From contig NZ_BAKM01000006.1 in assembly GCF_000614185.1 (NCBI RefSeq), positions 62,001 through 126,000 of the forward strand: 64,000 nt of DNA, written 5' to 3'. The notes beneath the pieces are model-generated. The model was not told where the DNA came from and made no database searches. It saw only the letters and a list, made by a program, of their open reading frames with translations. Both the position numbers and the translations under genes were made by a program. The DNA comes from Phocaeicola sartorii JCM 17136 = DSM 21941 (lineage in GTDB: Bacteria > Bacteroidota > Bacteroidia > Bacteroidales > Bacteroidaceae). Of this stretch, positions 1-9,391 are shown one piece after another. The stretch's first letter is position 1. Each line of letters opens with the position of its first letter.

Positions 1-1082
1 GTATATTTATAAAGTCCTTTTTCGCGATAATAGCTGACAGGTGATACACCTTTCAACTGCTTGCTTCCTTTGGGTAATACTTTGTTTGATACCAGAATCT
101 GTATTTTGAATACAGGCTTGGCAGATGTCCGGGCTTGGATGTCTGTCGCTGTTTTCCGCGTGGCGGGCAGAGGATTTCTGGCAACTTTGTCAGATTCCGT
201 TGCAGTGTCAGGCTCCGCTGTTTGTTCTTCTGCCGTTGATTCTTCCGGTTTGTTTTCCGGTTCCGGCAAGTCTTGTTCTTGTACTCTGCTGCGACTGGCG
301 GGGGCGTCATGTTCACGTTTGTAGTTGAGGAACGCTTTATAAATACTGTTGGACAAGGTTGTCGTTCCGGCATCGGATAGCAGATATTGTTCTTCATCCG
401 GTGTCGAGATATAGCCTAATTCCACCAAAACGCTGGGCATGGAAGTGGCACGTAGAACTAGAAATCCGGCTTGATGTACCCCTTTGTCTATCCGCTTGGC
501 TGTGCTCTTGAATTGTTTTTGGATAAGAGTGGCTAATTTTACACTCTTCTCCATATTTTTGTCTTGTACAAACTCAAAAATAATATAGCTTTCAGAAGAG
601 TTCGGATTGAATCCCGCGTAACGTTGCTTGTAATTATCCTCTATTAGGATAACCGAGTTTTCCTTTTTGGCAACTTCCAGATTCTCTTCAGTACGGTGGA
701 GTCCTAATGTATAAGTTTCTGTTCCCCGTACAGTTCTTCCACGGGCTACAGAATTGGTGTGTATGGAGATGAATAAATCCGCCTTGGCATTATTGGCTAT
801 TTGTGCACGACGGTCTAAAGGGATAAAGACATCTGTCTTCCGGGTATATATCACCTTTACATCATTACAGTTGTTTTGGATTAACCGGCCTACCTTCAGT
901 GCTACATTCAGATTGATATTCTTTTCTTTTCCACGTCTGCCGACGGCACCAGGATCATGTCCGCCATGACCGGGATCAATGACGACTACAAAATCCTTTC
1001 CCTTTGCCGCCAGGCAGAAACAGGGGAGGACCAGCCACAGGCTACACAACAGGAATATTATTTTAAGTCTATCGGTTTTCAT
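1..1082 (-). CDS. N-acetylmuramoyl-L-alanine amidase (Amidase_3), C-terminus cut by window edge
   Basis: Zinc-dependent cell-wall amidase that would cleave the bond between MurNAc and the stem peptide in the periplasm, typically during daughter-cell separation. The start is the ATG at 1082; a hydrophobic signal peptide (about residues 6-25) is followed by the family motif VVVIDPGHGGHDPGA (first zinc His near residue 39), FISIHTNS near residue 105 and VLVELGYIS near residue 220, which carries the catalytic Glu. A low-complexity Pro/Glu/Thr linker then leads to a C-terminal stretch beginning KPVFKIQILVSNK that resembles a SPOR-like repeat. The frame is open to base 1, so at least the last residues and the stop are missing. 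Promoter-like TACATTTG lies 14 bp upstream. The family call is firm; the particular Ami subtype is not. Confidence 0.9.
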   Translation of the reverse strand, partial: MKTDRLKIIFLLCSLWLVLPCFCLAAKGKDFVVVIDPGHGGHDPGAVGRRGKEKNINLNVALKVGRLIQNNCNDVKVIYTRKTDVFIPLDRRAQIANNAKADLFISIHTNSVARGRTVRGTETYTLGLHRTEENLEVAKKENSVILIEDNYKQRYAGFNPNSSESYIIFEFVQDKNMEKSVKLATLIQKQFKSTAKRIDKGVHQAGFLVLRATSMPSVLVELGYISTPDEEQYLLSDAGTTTLSNSIYKAFLNYKREHDAPASRSRVQEQDLPEPENKPEESTAEEQTAEPDTATESDKVARNPLPATRKTATDIQARTSAKPVFKIQILVSNKVLPKGSKQLKGVSPVSYYREKGLYKY

Positions 1083-1095
1083 ATTAATTAAGGTG

Positions 1096-1103
1096 CAAAT
1101 GTA
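1096..1103 (-). promoter_or_regulatory. Bacteroides-type -7 element of the amidase gene
   Basis: TACATTTG read on the minus strand matches the TAnnTTTG consensus, 14 bp before the amidase ATG. No clear -33 TTTG is seen. Confidence 0.5.
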
Positions 1104-1239
1104 GCGATTTTTAGTGAAAACTCGGCTTTTGTCTTTAAGTTTTGCGCTTTTTATTCGAAACATGCCACAAAACCCGAAAAATAGACGAGTGTTTGGACTA
1201 AATTCTTTTATTTTGCACTCCAAAATAAATAGTGAAAAG

Positions 1240-2199
1240 ATGGATTTGCTTAAGTTTATGAAGAATTGGACGTTACCTCTGGCTATGCTTGCAGGGGTTA
1301 TCGGCTATTTTGTTTTTGCCAACTTCACTTTTCTGGAGCCGGCAAAGCCATTTATGAACAGGTTGGTTTCTTTTTTAACTCCTGCCCTTATTTTTGCCCA
1401 ATTATTGCTTACATTTTGTAAAATAGAGCCAAAGGAATTAGTTCCTGGAGCATGGCATGGCTGGTTGTTGGCTATTCAAGCCGTTTCTTGTGGCATCATT
1501 GCGCTGTTGTTGATATTTTGTCCGATGGACGAATCTTATAAGGAGATATTTGAGGCGGCTATGGTTTGTTTGATTTGTCCTACTGCCACGGCAGCGGCGG
1601 TGATTACGGGAAAACTGGGTGGAAGTGCTTCCAGTCTGACTACCTATACATTGCTTTCAAATATTTTGGCTGCAATAGCGGTACCTTTGGTCTTTCCATT
1701 GGTTGAGCCGCATGCGGAGGTCACTTTTGGCATTGCTTTTCTTAAGATTTTAAGTAAGGTTTTCCCTTTGTTGCTTGCACCGTTTTTCATCGCTTTATTA
1801 TTTCGTTATTATATTCCCCGAATTCATAATTTTTTACTGGAATATCATACTTTGGCTTTTTACTTATGGGCGGTAGCATTGACCATTGTAATGGGGCAGA
1901 CCACTCGTTCATTGGTTAACAGCACGGCTGATGTAACGGTGGAGATGTTGATTGCTTTTGCCGGTCTGGTTACTTGTTGTTTGCAATTTTATTTTGGTAA
2001 AAGAATAGGCAGTGTATACAATGACCGTATAAGTGCGGGGCAGGCATTGGGACAGAAAAATACAGTGTTGGCTATTTGGATGGCGGTTACGTATCTTAAT
2101 CCTTTGTCGTCTGTCGGGCCCGGTAGCTATGTGGTGTGGCAGAATCTCTTCAATAGTTATCAGTTGTGGAAAAAGAGAAAAAATGAGATGAAAGATTGA
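1240..2199 (+). CDS. BASS-family (bile acid:sodium symporter-like) membrane transporter
   Basis: A 319-residue integral membrane protein with about nine or ten hydrophobic segments and no signal peptide. The segment CPTATAAAVITGKLGG near residue 110 resembles the conserved Ala/Gly-rich crossover region of BASS-type symporters, and the length fits that superfamily. The substrate cannot be read from sequence; bile acid is only the family name. I start at the ATG at 1240 (MDLLKFMKNW) rather than an in-frame ATG at 1114, because the extra 42 residues are basic, lack a membrane segment and overlap the region just upstream of the divergent amidase promoter. The tail is charged (KKRKNEMKD). A short ORF follows closely. 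Confidence 0.7.
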   Translation: MDLLKFMKNWTLPLAMLAGVIGYFVFANFTFLEPAKPFMNRLVSFLTPALIFAQLLLTFCKIEPKELVPGAWHGWLLAIQAVSCGIIALLLIFCPMDESYKEIFEAAMVCLICPTATAAAVITGKLGGSASSLTTYTLLSNILAAIAVPLVFPLVEPHAEVTFGIAFLKILSKVFPLLLAPFFIALLFRYYIPRIHNFLLEYHTLAFYLWAVALTIVMGQTTRSLVNSTADVTVEMLIAFAGLVTCCLQFYFGKRIGSVYNDRISAGQALGQKNTVLAIWMAVTYLNPLSSVGPGSYVVWQNLFNSYQLWKKRKNEMKD

Positions 2200-2222
2200 A
2201 TAGCAACTATATACTTCATTAT

Positions 2223-2480
2223 ATGCAAATGTTTGGTACAATAAAGCATATAGTTGCGGGAAAGAATTCATTGAACGAAACTTTTAGTGTGTTTCTTGTG
2301 GAAATTCATAAAAATGTCCTATCGCTTCTAACTATTCCTCCCATAGAGTTTTGCAAAACTCCGGGAAGTGGAAATTGCCCCATCAATGCGATTCGTGATT
2401 TTGCCAACCGTCTCGTCGAAATGAAGGATACGGAAGCTCTTCTATATTTATACCAAGAGGTGTTAAAACTCTCTCTTTGA
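2223..2480 (+). CDS. Small hypothetical protein (85 aa)
   Basis: Short ORF starting 23 bp after the transporter stop and ending just before a strong hairpin terminator, so it would be the last gene of that transcript. The product begins MQMFGTIKHI and ends in an amphipathic helix-like LLYLYQEVLKLSL. An in-frame TTG at 2196 would overlap the upstream stop and add nine residues. No family is recognised, and there is no signal peptide or membrane segment. It could be a chance ORF; its position between a gene and a terminator is the main support. Confidence 0.4.
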   Translation: MQMFGTIKHIVAGKNSLNETFSVFLVEIHKNVLSLLTIPPIEFCKTPGSGNCPINAIRDFANRLVEMKDTEALLYLYQEVLKLSL

Positions 2481-2485
2481 AGAAA

Positions 2486-2519
2486 TCACCCCTGCTACAG
2501 CTATTTGTCGCAGGGGTGA
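2486..2519. terminator. Hairpin terminator between convergent genes
   Basis: Perfect 10-bp stem TCACCCCTGC / GCAGGGGTGA with a 14-base loop. It sits between the plus-strand small ORF and the end of the minus-strand porin gene, so it may serve both directions. Confidence 0.7.
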
Positions 2520-2576
2520 AACTTTCTGTTTGGGCACTATGACACCCTCTTCTTTTTATTCCTTATTTTTTGTTTT

Positions 2577-3790
2577 TTAGAACATGAATAATGCTGTTGC
2601 TACCAGTCTGTTGTTTGAGACAGAATGAGTATCGGTGATTTTCCCGTTAGAACTTTTCATGGAACCATACCATGCGGAAGTAAGATTATACTCAACTCCT
2701 AGTTTCCAGTGAGGTACATTGTAAGTAAGTTCAGCGCTGGTGCTTACCAATTGGTCCACGTTGGTTCCTGTACCATACATTTTACTTACTTCGTCACTCG
2801 TCCCTAAATTTTTCATATAACCTAAAAAGACAGCCGGTTTCCATTTTTTGCCGTATGCAATGTTCAGCCATGAACTGGAATTGCGGTTGGGGGAGTACTC
2901 TTGCTCACCCGTACGTGCATCAATGGATTTTATACCGTATCCGCCCAGCATGGATACTTGGGTAAGGTTAGATCCCAAGATGCTTTTTGCTGCCACATAC
3001 CATAGAGGGGAAGTATATTTCATGTGAATTTCGTAAGACAGAGAAGTGACACGTTCGTCCACTTTATAGACTTTGTCTTCTACCACCGACTGGGTGCGCG
3101 GTTTTAATGAGATCATTTCAATGCCTGCTCCCACTAACCAGTTGCTTCTTTTGTAATCCGCACCGATATAGATTTCGGGTGTACAACTTCCTTTTATGTA
3201 TTTCTGGCTTTTTCCGTCAGGACCTTGGGACAGGTATTGGGATTGCCAGATAGCCGCGCCTGTCAGCTGTACATCACCGGTCTTGTAGCGGAAGCGTATT
3301 TGCGGGGCACGGCTGAATGGCTGGAAGGGAGCTCCCATATTCAGATTCAGAATTTGTGGGGCGACATCACCGTACAGCGGATGCCACGTTTGTCCCAGCA
3401 GTAAAGCTGTTTCTCCCCAATCAAGGTTCAAATAGGCATGGCGCAGACGTACAGTGGAGAAGGTTGTTCCCGATCCGCGGAAGTCCATTTCTACTTTTGC
3501 GGAAGTCTTTGCTCTACCCAGCCTGGGCCCTTGCACATCTACTCCCAAACGGTGTATAAAGTGTAAAAGCTTCCATTCGCTGTCGCATTCAGGTCTTTAC
3601 CAGCAGAGTCGTATACTTTGTCTTTGGGATACATATAGAAGAGCCCGTCAACAGTTTCTTCATTGGCACGACTATTGTAATAAAGATCGGTGCGGACTTG
3701 TCCGTAGAACTTGTAATTGAAATCTTTGTCTTGAGCAAAGTTGTTTGCCGACAGTAGTAAAAATGTGAATAAAAATAAATATTTTCTCAT
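2577..3790 (-). CDS. Outer-membrane porin-like beta-barrel protein (DcaP-like), frameshifted
   Basis: After correcting one frameshift this encodes 404 residues: a signal peptide (MRKYLFLFTFLLLSANNFAQ), then FYGQVRTDLYYNSR and alternating beta strands, ending in the aromatic residue (ALFMF) typical of outer-membrane barrels. The segments VEMDFRG, RLRHAYLNLDWG and LLLGQTWHPL resemble DcaP-type trimeric porins, so a passive or semi-specific outer-membrane channel is likely. The break is at 3551-3552, where a plus-strand GG needs to be GGG (minus-strand ACC-CGT reading T-R-L-G-V-D). As written, translation stops after 83 residues. A promoter-like TAATTTTG lies upstream at 3819-3826. The porin family is inferred from motifs only; the substrate is unknown. 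Confidence 0.7.
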
Positions 3791-3818
3791 AATTTAAAGG
3801 GTTGTTATAAACAGTCGG

Positions 3819-3826
3819 CAAAATTA
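3819..3826 (-). promoter_or_regulatory. -7 element of the porin gene
   Basis: TAATTTTG on the minus strand, 29 bp upstream of the porin ATG, matches TAnnTTTG. Confidence 0.45.
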
Positions 3827-3922
3827 CATAATTTATTTGAAAATAACACGTGTGCCTTGATAAAAGAGTCGTGCCGTCCGCATATAAAGCCTGCACCGAT
3901 ATAAATTATTTTTTCAGATCAT

Positions 3923-4747
3923 TCAAGGCAGCATTTGGATTTTGTCGTATTCTTCGTCGGTTACGGGTGCCAGCCATTCATTGGATGTGTTTTCTCCGGA
4001 AAGTTCGAATGCGAGGTGTGCGAACCAACTGTCGGCTGCTGCACCGTGCCAATGTTTTACGTTGGCAGGAATATGGATCACTGTGCCGGGAAGGATCGCT
4101 ACAGCAGCTTTTCCTTCCTCTTGGTACCAGCCACGACCGGCGACGCCAATAAGCATTTGCCCGCCACCTTGAGTTGCGTGGTGGATATGCCAGTTGTTGC
4201 GACAGCGTGGTTCAAAGGTGACATTGGATATGTTCACCTGTTCACGTGAGATGGGGGCGAGGTAACTGTTGCCGGTGAAATATGCTGCATAAGCGGTGTT
4301 GGGTTCTCCGACAGGAAAAATCATTTCGCGTTGGAATCTGGCTTTCTCATCTTTACCGGAGGTTTCTTCGTTCCATACTTCTTTGGCAAGGCGGAATGCT
4401 GCCCATGCTTTCGGCCATCCTGCATAGAAGCCGATGTGGGTGATGATCTCTGCAATTTCCGTACGCGTAATGCCGTTGTTCTTGGCTGATTGGAGATGGA
4501 ATGTGAGCGAGCTGTCCGTTATCCCTTGACTGATGAGTGAGGTGATTGTAACCAAACTGCGGTCACGAAGACCGAGTTGATCGGTGCGGCTCCATACTTC
4601 TCCAAAAAGAATGTCGTCATTAAGTTCCGCGAATTTAGGAGCGAATGTTCCCAATTGGTCGCGTCCTGCTGTCTGTTTGATTTTTTCTTGCGCCATACTG
4701 GTTGTTGTTAAAATACTGAATGTTAAAAGTAAAATGATTTTGTTCAT
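3923..4747 (-). CDS. Exported carboxymuconolactone decarboxylase-like / cupin two-domain protein
   Basis: A 274-residue protein starting at the ATG at 4747, with a signal peptide ending near TTTSMAQ. Residues about 35-125 resemble the CMD/AhpD alpha-helical fold (FGEVWSRTDQLGLRDRSLV, then HIGFYAGWPKAWAAF), but no CxxC thiol pair is present. Residues about 165-250 form a cupin domain with metal-type His pairs in NNWHIHHA and the second cupin motif in PGTVIHIPANVKHWHG. This fusion is known in Bacteroidota and often annotated as a cupin or quercetinase-like protein; the real substrate is unknown. An upstream in-frame ATG at 4801 is less likely because it would put charged residues before the signal peptide. 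It is a single gene with its own promoter-like TACTTTTG. Confidence 0.75.
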   Translation of the reverse strand: MNKIILLLTFSILTTTSMAQEKIKQTAGRDQLGTFAPKFAELNDDILFGEVWSRTDQLGLRDRSLVTITSLISQGITDSSLTFHLQSAKNNGITRTEIAEIITHIGFYAGWPKAWAAFRLAKEVWNEETSGKDEKARFQREMIFPVGEPNTAYAAYFTGNSYLAPISREQVNISNVTFEPRCRNNWHIHHATQGGGQMLIGVAGRGWYQEEGKAAVAILPGTVIHIPANVKHWHGAAADSWFAHLAFELSGENTSNEWLAPVTDEEYDKIQMLP

Positions 4748-4782
4748 AGTGTTTATCTTTTCAAATCTTTTAATTCTATGTA

Positions 4783-4790
4783 CAAAAGTA
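4783..4790 (-). promoter_or_regulatory. -7 element of the CMD-cupin gene
   Basis: TACTTTTG on the minus strand, 36 bp upstream of the chosen ATG at 4747. It lies inside the alternative longer ORF, which supports the shorter start. Confidence 0.5.
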
Positions 4791-4983
4791 TGGAATTGCA
4801 AGAAATGGCATAGTACCCGGATTACAGATTCTTATACCATTTTTCCTGTTTTATTCGTTGTGCTGTTTAAAATGAAATTCCATTGTCATCCGGCTAAGTT
4901 TTCAATCAGGAGATAGAAAACAAGGTTTTGAACCGGATAACAATGGAATTCAATGCTCTTTGATATAAAACGAGTATAGATGA

Positions 4984-7407
4984 TTAATAGATTTCTATCT
5001 CGTCCAAAGCTATCATACTGGGCACCTCGCTCTTGTCGTGCGGACTATAGCAATCTATTCCATTACGGATTTTGCCTCCGCTTGTAAATTCTATCTTCAC
5101 TTTGACAGCTTCTTGTGCGGGGAATTCTATTTCTTCATCAAATCCTTTGAACGTATTTTCTTTTATATTATATGTAAACTTCTTTTCGGCTACTTGTTCA
5201 AATTTGCCATCCGGTACACAAACATAGACTACGGCTTTGCTCACCGGCAATATTCCACCTGCTGCGTTATACAGTGTACCGAATCTGATTTTATGGATGG
5301 CAGTTTTTTCAAAGTTTACTATAAAGGTCACTTTGTCGTTATTGTCCGGGCGGATACCTACCCACGGAGTGGATGAGGCATTATTTCCACGTTTCCCGTT
5401 GGTCAGTCCTAAAGTCACCGTGTCAGCGCCCAATACGTCATTTTCTCCTAAAATATCCCCTTTCATTCCTTTGGGTTCAGGCGTGATTTCATATTTCTTT
5501 CCACTGATTAAATTCTTGTAAAGCTGTTTATGAGTAACTTTGCCGATGGGTTCGCCGTTGACGAAGGCGGCGGCTTTCAAGTCGTATGTGCCGTCCAATG
5601 GGAATGGATGACTGTACAAGCTGGCATGTACGGACGGTTCCTCACCATTGGTTGTATAATAGATTTGTGCTTCCGGACAGAATGTTTCCAGTTCCACATT
5701 CAGTACACCTTCTCGGGTGGCGCGGGTATTGATGTTTACATCAAAGAAATTGAGACAGGGTTTTACACCCATTGCTTCCAGACGTTTGAAATCTTCAACC
5801 ATGCGGTTGCAGAATGAAGCGAAATTCTTTTCCTTCATCGGAGTCCATCCGGTTTCGGCTATGGCGATCAGGCGCGGGAAGATTTGATAATCACGGTTAG
5901 TCTCGGTTGGCATATATTCTGCCCAGCAGTTGGCTTGTACACCGATGATGTGCTGTTTTACCTGGCTGTCTGCATCAGTCGGTACGGGATTATAGCTGTA
6001 TGTCTTTTTCAGTGTATTGTATCCGCCGATAGTGACAGGAGCTATTTCCGGCTCTTCCTGGTAATGGTCAAGGTAAGCGTAAGGATTAGGAGTCATGATG
6101 GCGTCATGTCCGGCCTTGGCTGCGGTTATTCCTCCTTCCACGCCACGCCATGACATCACTGTGGCGTTGGGGGCGAGCCCTCCTTCCAGTATTTCGTCCC
6201 AACCGATGATGTTACGTCCTTTGCTGTTCAGATACTTTTCCACACGGCTTACGATATAACTTTGTAACTTCTCTTCTTTCGTATGTTTTCTTCCGTCTAC
6301 GGGATTGGGGGTGATGTCATTTTTCAATCCCAGCTTGCGTATCAGTTTCTGGCAATGTCCACATTGTTCCCAGGCTGTTTTAGGACATTCATCACCACCT
6401 ATATGTATATAGGAGCTTGGGAATAATTCCACCACTTCGTCCATGACTCCCTCTATAAACTGGAAGAATGTGTCGGTGGGGCAAAATACCTGGTCGAACA
6501 CCCCCCACAGCTTGCATACTTCGTAGGTGCTGTCCGGAGTACAGGACAGTTCCGGGTAGGAGGCGATGGCGGCCAGGGCATGCCCCGGCAACTCTATCTC
6601 CGGAATGACAGTGATATACTTGCTTTGAGCGTATGCGATGACTTCTTTTATTTCCTCCTGCGTGTAAAAGCCTCCGTGGGGCTTGCCGTCATATTTGAAC
6701 GGATAGTGGGTATAGAAATAATCCACCATGGTTTCTGAACGCTGAGAGCCGGTTTCAGTCAGTTTGGGGTATTTTTTGATTTCAATTCTCCAGCCTTGAT
6801 CATCGGTAAGATGCCAGTGGAAGGTGTTCATCTTATGTGCGGCCAGTACATCTATGAATTTTTTGACATAATCTACGGATGCGAAATGACGGCATACATC
6901 CAGCATGGCTCCGCGATAGCGGAATGCAGGGGCATCTTCTATTTCGACACAAGGTACGCTCCAGTCGGCATTACGTGCTCTATCCTTATTATAGATATCG
7001 GCCGGCAGCAGTTGGTACAGGGTCTGTAACCCATAATAAAATCCGTTAGGCGCTGATGCACTAATCTTTATCAGTTGAGGGGTGACCGATAACTTATAGG
7101 CTTCATTCTCCATGCCCGGGATGCTGTCAAAAACAATGGTGGGTACGTTTTCATGTAACTCATCGGCCGGTTTCAGTTTGAGACCGGCTATATCCAGAAG
7201 GATGGTTGACAGACCGGAGGCGATGTTTTTCACTTCTTGTGAGGCGTTGACAACGATAGGGACATCGCTGTTCAGATAAAAACGTCCCTGCTGTTCATTC
7301 ATGGTCACAGGCAGTGGGACTACATTGTACTCATTGATTACTTCTTTCATTTGGCATCCATACATTAATAACCCAACGAAAAATACTAGCAGACTCTTTT
7401 CCTTCAT
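4984..7407 (-). CDS. GH20 beta-N-acetylhexosaminidase, lipoprotein
   Basis: An 807-residue secreted enzyme that releases terminal beta-linked GlcNAc or GalNAc by substrate-assisted catalysis. The N-terminus has an SPII lipobox (LLMYGC, Cys near residue 18). The GH20b domain (about 27-150) precedes the TIM barrel (about 155-510), which contains TFHWHLTDDQGWRIEI and the catalytic Asp-Glu pair in HIGGDECPK near residue 337. A small beta domain (about 570-640, chitobiase/hexosaminidase C-terminal-like, TRATREGVLNVELETF) and a C-terminal galactose-binding-like sandwich (about 660-807, ending MIALDEIEIY) follow. It is complete and undamaged. It is divergent from a NagX-like membrane acyltransferase, which fits amino-sugar scavenging from host mucin or glycosaminoglycan-type chains. 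Confidence 0.95.
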   Translation of the reverse strand: MKEKSLLVFFVGLLMYGCQMKEVINEYNVVPLPVTMNEQQGRFYLNSDVPIVVNASQEVKNIASGLSTILLDIAGLKLKPADELHENVPTIVFDSIPGMENEAYKLSVTPQLIKISASAPNGFYYGLQTLYQLLPADIYNKDRARNADWSVPCVEIEDAPAFRYRGAMLDVCRHFASVDYVKKFIDVLAAHKMNTFHWHLTDDQGWRIEIKKYPKLTETGSQRSETMVDYFYTHYPFKYDGKPHGGFYTQEEIKEVIAYAQSKYITVIPEIELPGHALAAIASYPELSCTPDSTYEVCKLWGVFDQVFCPTDTFFQFIEGVMDEVVELFPSSYIHIGGDECPKTAWEQCGHCQKLIRKLGLKNDITPNPVDGRKHTKEEKLQSYIVSRVEKYLNSKGRNIIGWDEILEGGLAPNATVMSWRGVEGGITAAKAGHDAIMTPNPYAYLDHYQEEPEIAPVTIGGYNTLKKTYSYNPVPTDADSQVKQHIIGVQANCWAEYMPTETNRDYQIFPRLIAIAETGWTPMKEKNFASFCNRMVEDFKRLEAMGVKPCLNFFDVNINTRATREGVLNVELETFCPEAQIYYTTNGEEPSVHASLYSHPFPLDGTYDLKAAAFVNGEPIGKVTHKQLYKNLISGKKYEITPEPKGMKGDILGENDVLGADTVTLGLTNGKRGNNASSTPWVGIRPDNNDKVTFIVNFEKTAIHKIRFGTLYNAAGGILPVSKAVVYVCVPDGKFEQVAEKKFTYNIKENTFKGFDEEIEFPAQEAVKVKIEFTSGGKIRNGIDCYSPHDKSEVPSMIALDEIEIY

Positions 7408-7460
7408 AATAAATTTGTGTTAAGTTTTTAAATAAAGGGGGTATAGAAATTCTTTGCGGA

Positions 7461-7468
7461 CAAAAATA
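7461..7468 (-). promoter_or_regulatory. -7 element of the GH20 gene
   Basis: TATTTTTG on the minus strand, 54 bp upstream of the hexosaminidase ATG. Confidence 0.5.
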
Positions 7469-7567
7469 GCAATAAAAACGGAATAAACATGTTTTCCGGG
7501 GAGATTAATATGTTTAGAATATCAAAATATTTTTCACAGATTTATTTCTTTATTGCTGATAGAATAC

Positions 7568-7575
7568 TATCTTTG
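7568..7575 (+). promoter_or_regulatory. -7 element of the NagX-like gene
   Basis: TATCTTTG, an exact TAnnTTTG match, 33 bp upstream of the ATG at 7608. No exact -33 TTTG is seen. Confidence 0.55.
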
Positions 7576-7607
7576 TCCGAGTTAACCAATTTATTAATCT
7601 AACACAC

Positions 7608-8718
7608 ATGACAGCAAATACCCCCAAACGATTGCTTGCTCTTGACATTTTGAGAGGCATCACTATTGCAGGCATGATTCTTGTGAATAACCCCGGTTCA
7701 TGGGGTTATGTATATACTCCTCTGGAGCATGCCGCCTTTAACGGATTGACCCCCACCGATCTTGTTTTCCCTTTTTTTATGTTCATTATGGGAATATCCA
7801 CTTATATCTCTTTGCGGAAATATAATTTTACTTATTCCCATGCTACGTTACGGAAGATTGTGAAACGTACAGTCGTTATTTTTTGTATCGGTCTGTTTCT
7901 GAATCTTTTGGCCAAGTCGGTTTTTGCACATCATCTGAATTTTGAGGAATGGCGCTATTTGGGAGTCATGCAGCGGCTTGCTATAGGATACGGCGTGACC
8001 AGTCTGGTTGCTATAACGGTGAGGCATAAATATTTTCCCGTTATCATTTTGGTGACTTTGGCCGCTTATTTTCTTTTATTGGCTGCGGGAGACGGCTTCA
8101 ACCTGTCGGAAACCAATATTGTGGCCCGTTTTGATGCATGGGCATTGGGTACATCCCACATGTATCATGAGGGAGGAATGGCGTTTGACCCGGAAGGACT
8201 GTTGAGTACGGTTCCTGCGGTGTGTCATGTCATGGTAGGGTTTTATTGTGGAAAGTTATTGCTTTCTGCTAAAGATAATGGCGAGAAGATACAGCGGTTG
8301 TTTTTGGTGGGCACTATACTCACATTTGCCGGCTTTTTGTTAAGTTACGGCTGTCCCATCAATAAGAAAGTGTGGTCGCCTACTTTTGTCATCACAACTT
8401 GCGGGCTGGCATCCAGCTTTTTGGCTTTGCTTATCTGGATCATTGATATGAAAGGCTATCAGATGGTGCACTTTTTTCCGGTCGTTCGGAGTGAACCCTT
8501 TGTTTATCTATGTGTTTGCGGAAATAATGGGGATTGTATTGGGCGCTACAGGAGCAAGCACTTTTATTTACGAAAAGGTGCTGGCTCCGGTGCTGGGAAA
8601 TTATCCCGGCTCGTTGGCATACGCTTTGTTATATATTATATTTTGTTGGAGTATTGTGCATATTTTATACAAAAAAAGGTATTTATGTCAAGATCTAGAA
8701 ACGGAAACAGAAAATTAG
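7608..8718 (+). CDS. NagX-like membrane acyltransferase (HGSNAT/DUF5009 type), frameshifted
   Basis: After correction, 369 residues of a polytopic membrane protein related to heparan-alpha-glucosaminide N-acetyltransferase and NagX. It begins with RLLALDILRGITIAGMILVNNPG, the characteristic opening of this acyltransferase group, followed by FPFFMFIMGISTYIS and about ten membrane helices. The last part (MNPLFIYVFAEIMG onward) sits in another frame because a run of six T at 8472-8477 should be five, giving HFFRSFGVNPLF. As written the frame continues to 8726 with an unrelated tail. It is divergent from the GH20 hexosaminidase, so a role in amino-sugar acetylation or uptake is plausible but inferred. 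The ECF sigma gene starts 4 bp after the corrected stop. Confidence 0.85.
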
Positions 8719-8722
8719 TTAG

Positions 8723-9282
8723 ATGAAAGAAACGAAGAATGTTTTTATGTCAGAACTGACGGAGGTGTTTAATAAACGTCAGCAACAGTTTATTCAGTTT
8801 GCCTGCTCATACGTCAGAGACAGGGAAGAGGCTGAGGATATTGTAATGGGGGCTTTTACTAATGTGTGGGAGCACCGGAATGAATTACAGGAAGATACCA
8901 ATATTTCCGCGTTGCTGTTGACTGCCATAAAAATCGTTCGTTGAATCATTTACAACATTTGGAGGTACGTATGCGTGCCGAGCAGCATATAGGAGATATG
9001 CGGCAGAAAGAGCTGGCTTTGCGTATCTCGACTTTGGAGGCCTGTGATCCCGACAAATTGTTTTGTGATGAGATTCAGGCTTTGGTACAGGAAGCCATCA
9101 GCGAACTGCCTCCTACAAGCAGGGAGGTGTTTGTCTTGAGCCGGATGAAGAATATGCCAAACAAGGAAATTGCTTTGCAACTGGATCTTTCTGTAAAGAC
9201 TGTGGAATTTCATATTACCCGGTCGCTGAAACAGTTGCGGGTACGGCTGAAGGATTATCAGTTTCTTTGGAGCTTTTTATAA
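8723..9282 (+). CDS. ECF RNA polymerase sigma factor, frameshifted
   Basis: About 186 residues when corrected. Region 2 is visible in FIQFACSYVRDREEAEDIVMGAF and region 4 in LPPTSREVFVLSRMKNMPNKEIA followed by the helix-turn-helix LSVKTVEFHITRSLKQLRVRL. The two halves lie in different frames: the A run at 8929-8933 has five A where six give TAIKNRSLNHL. As written, translation stops after residue 73. A second possible start is the ATG at 8747. No anti-sigma gene is adjacent; the upstream neighbour is the NagX-like gene, with which it is probably co-transcribed, and the next feature is a terminator. Its regulon cannot be inferred here. Confidence 0.85.
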
Positions 9283-9339
9283 GGACTGTTTTTCTGTTTT
9301 CAGGGGTGGCGCAAAATGATTGCGGAATCATAAAAAAAT

Positions 9340-9368
9340 AGGGCGACGCTTTCTTCTTAGCGTGCCCT
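9340..9368. terminator. Hairpin terminator after the ECF sigma gene
   Basis: AGGGCGACGCT pairs with AGCGTGCCCT around an 8-base loop. It lies between the sigma gene and the convergent FadL-like gene, preceded by A7, so it can act in both directions. Confidence 0.65.
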
Positions 9369-9391
9369 GAATTTGTTTTGTATGTTAAGGA

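Noticed and set aside
8491-8718. Separate small membrane protein
   Set aside because: It is the C-terminal part of the NagX-like protein after a one-base insertion.
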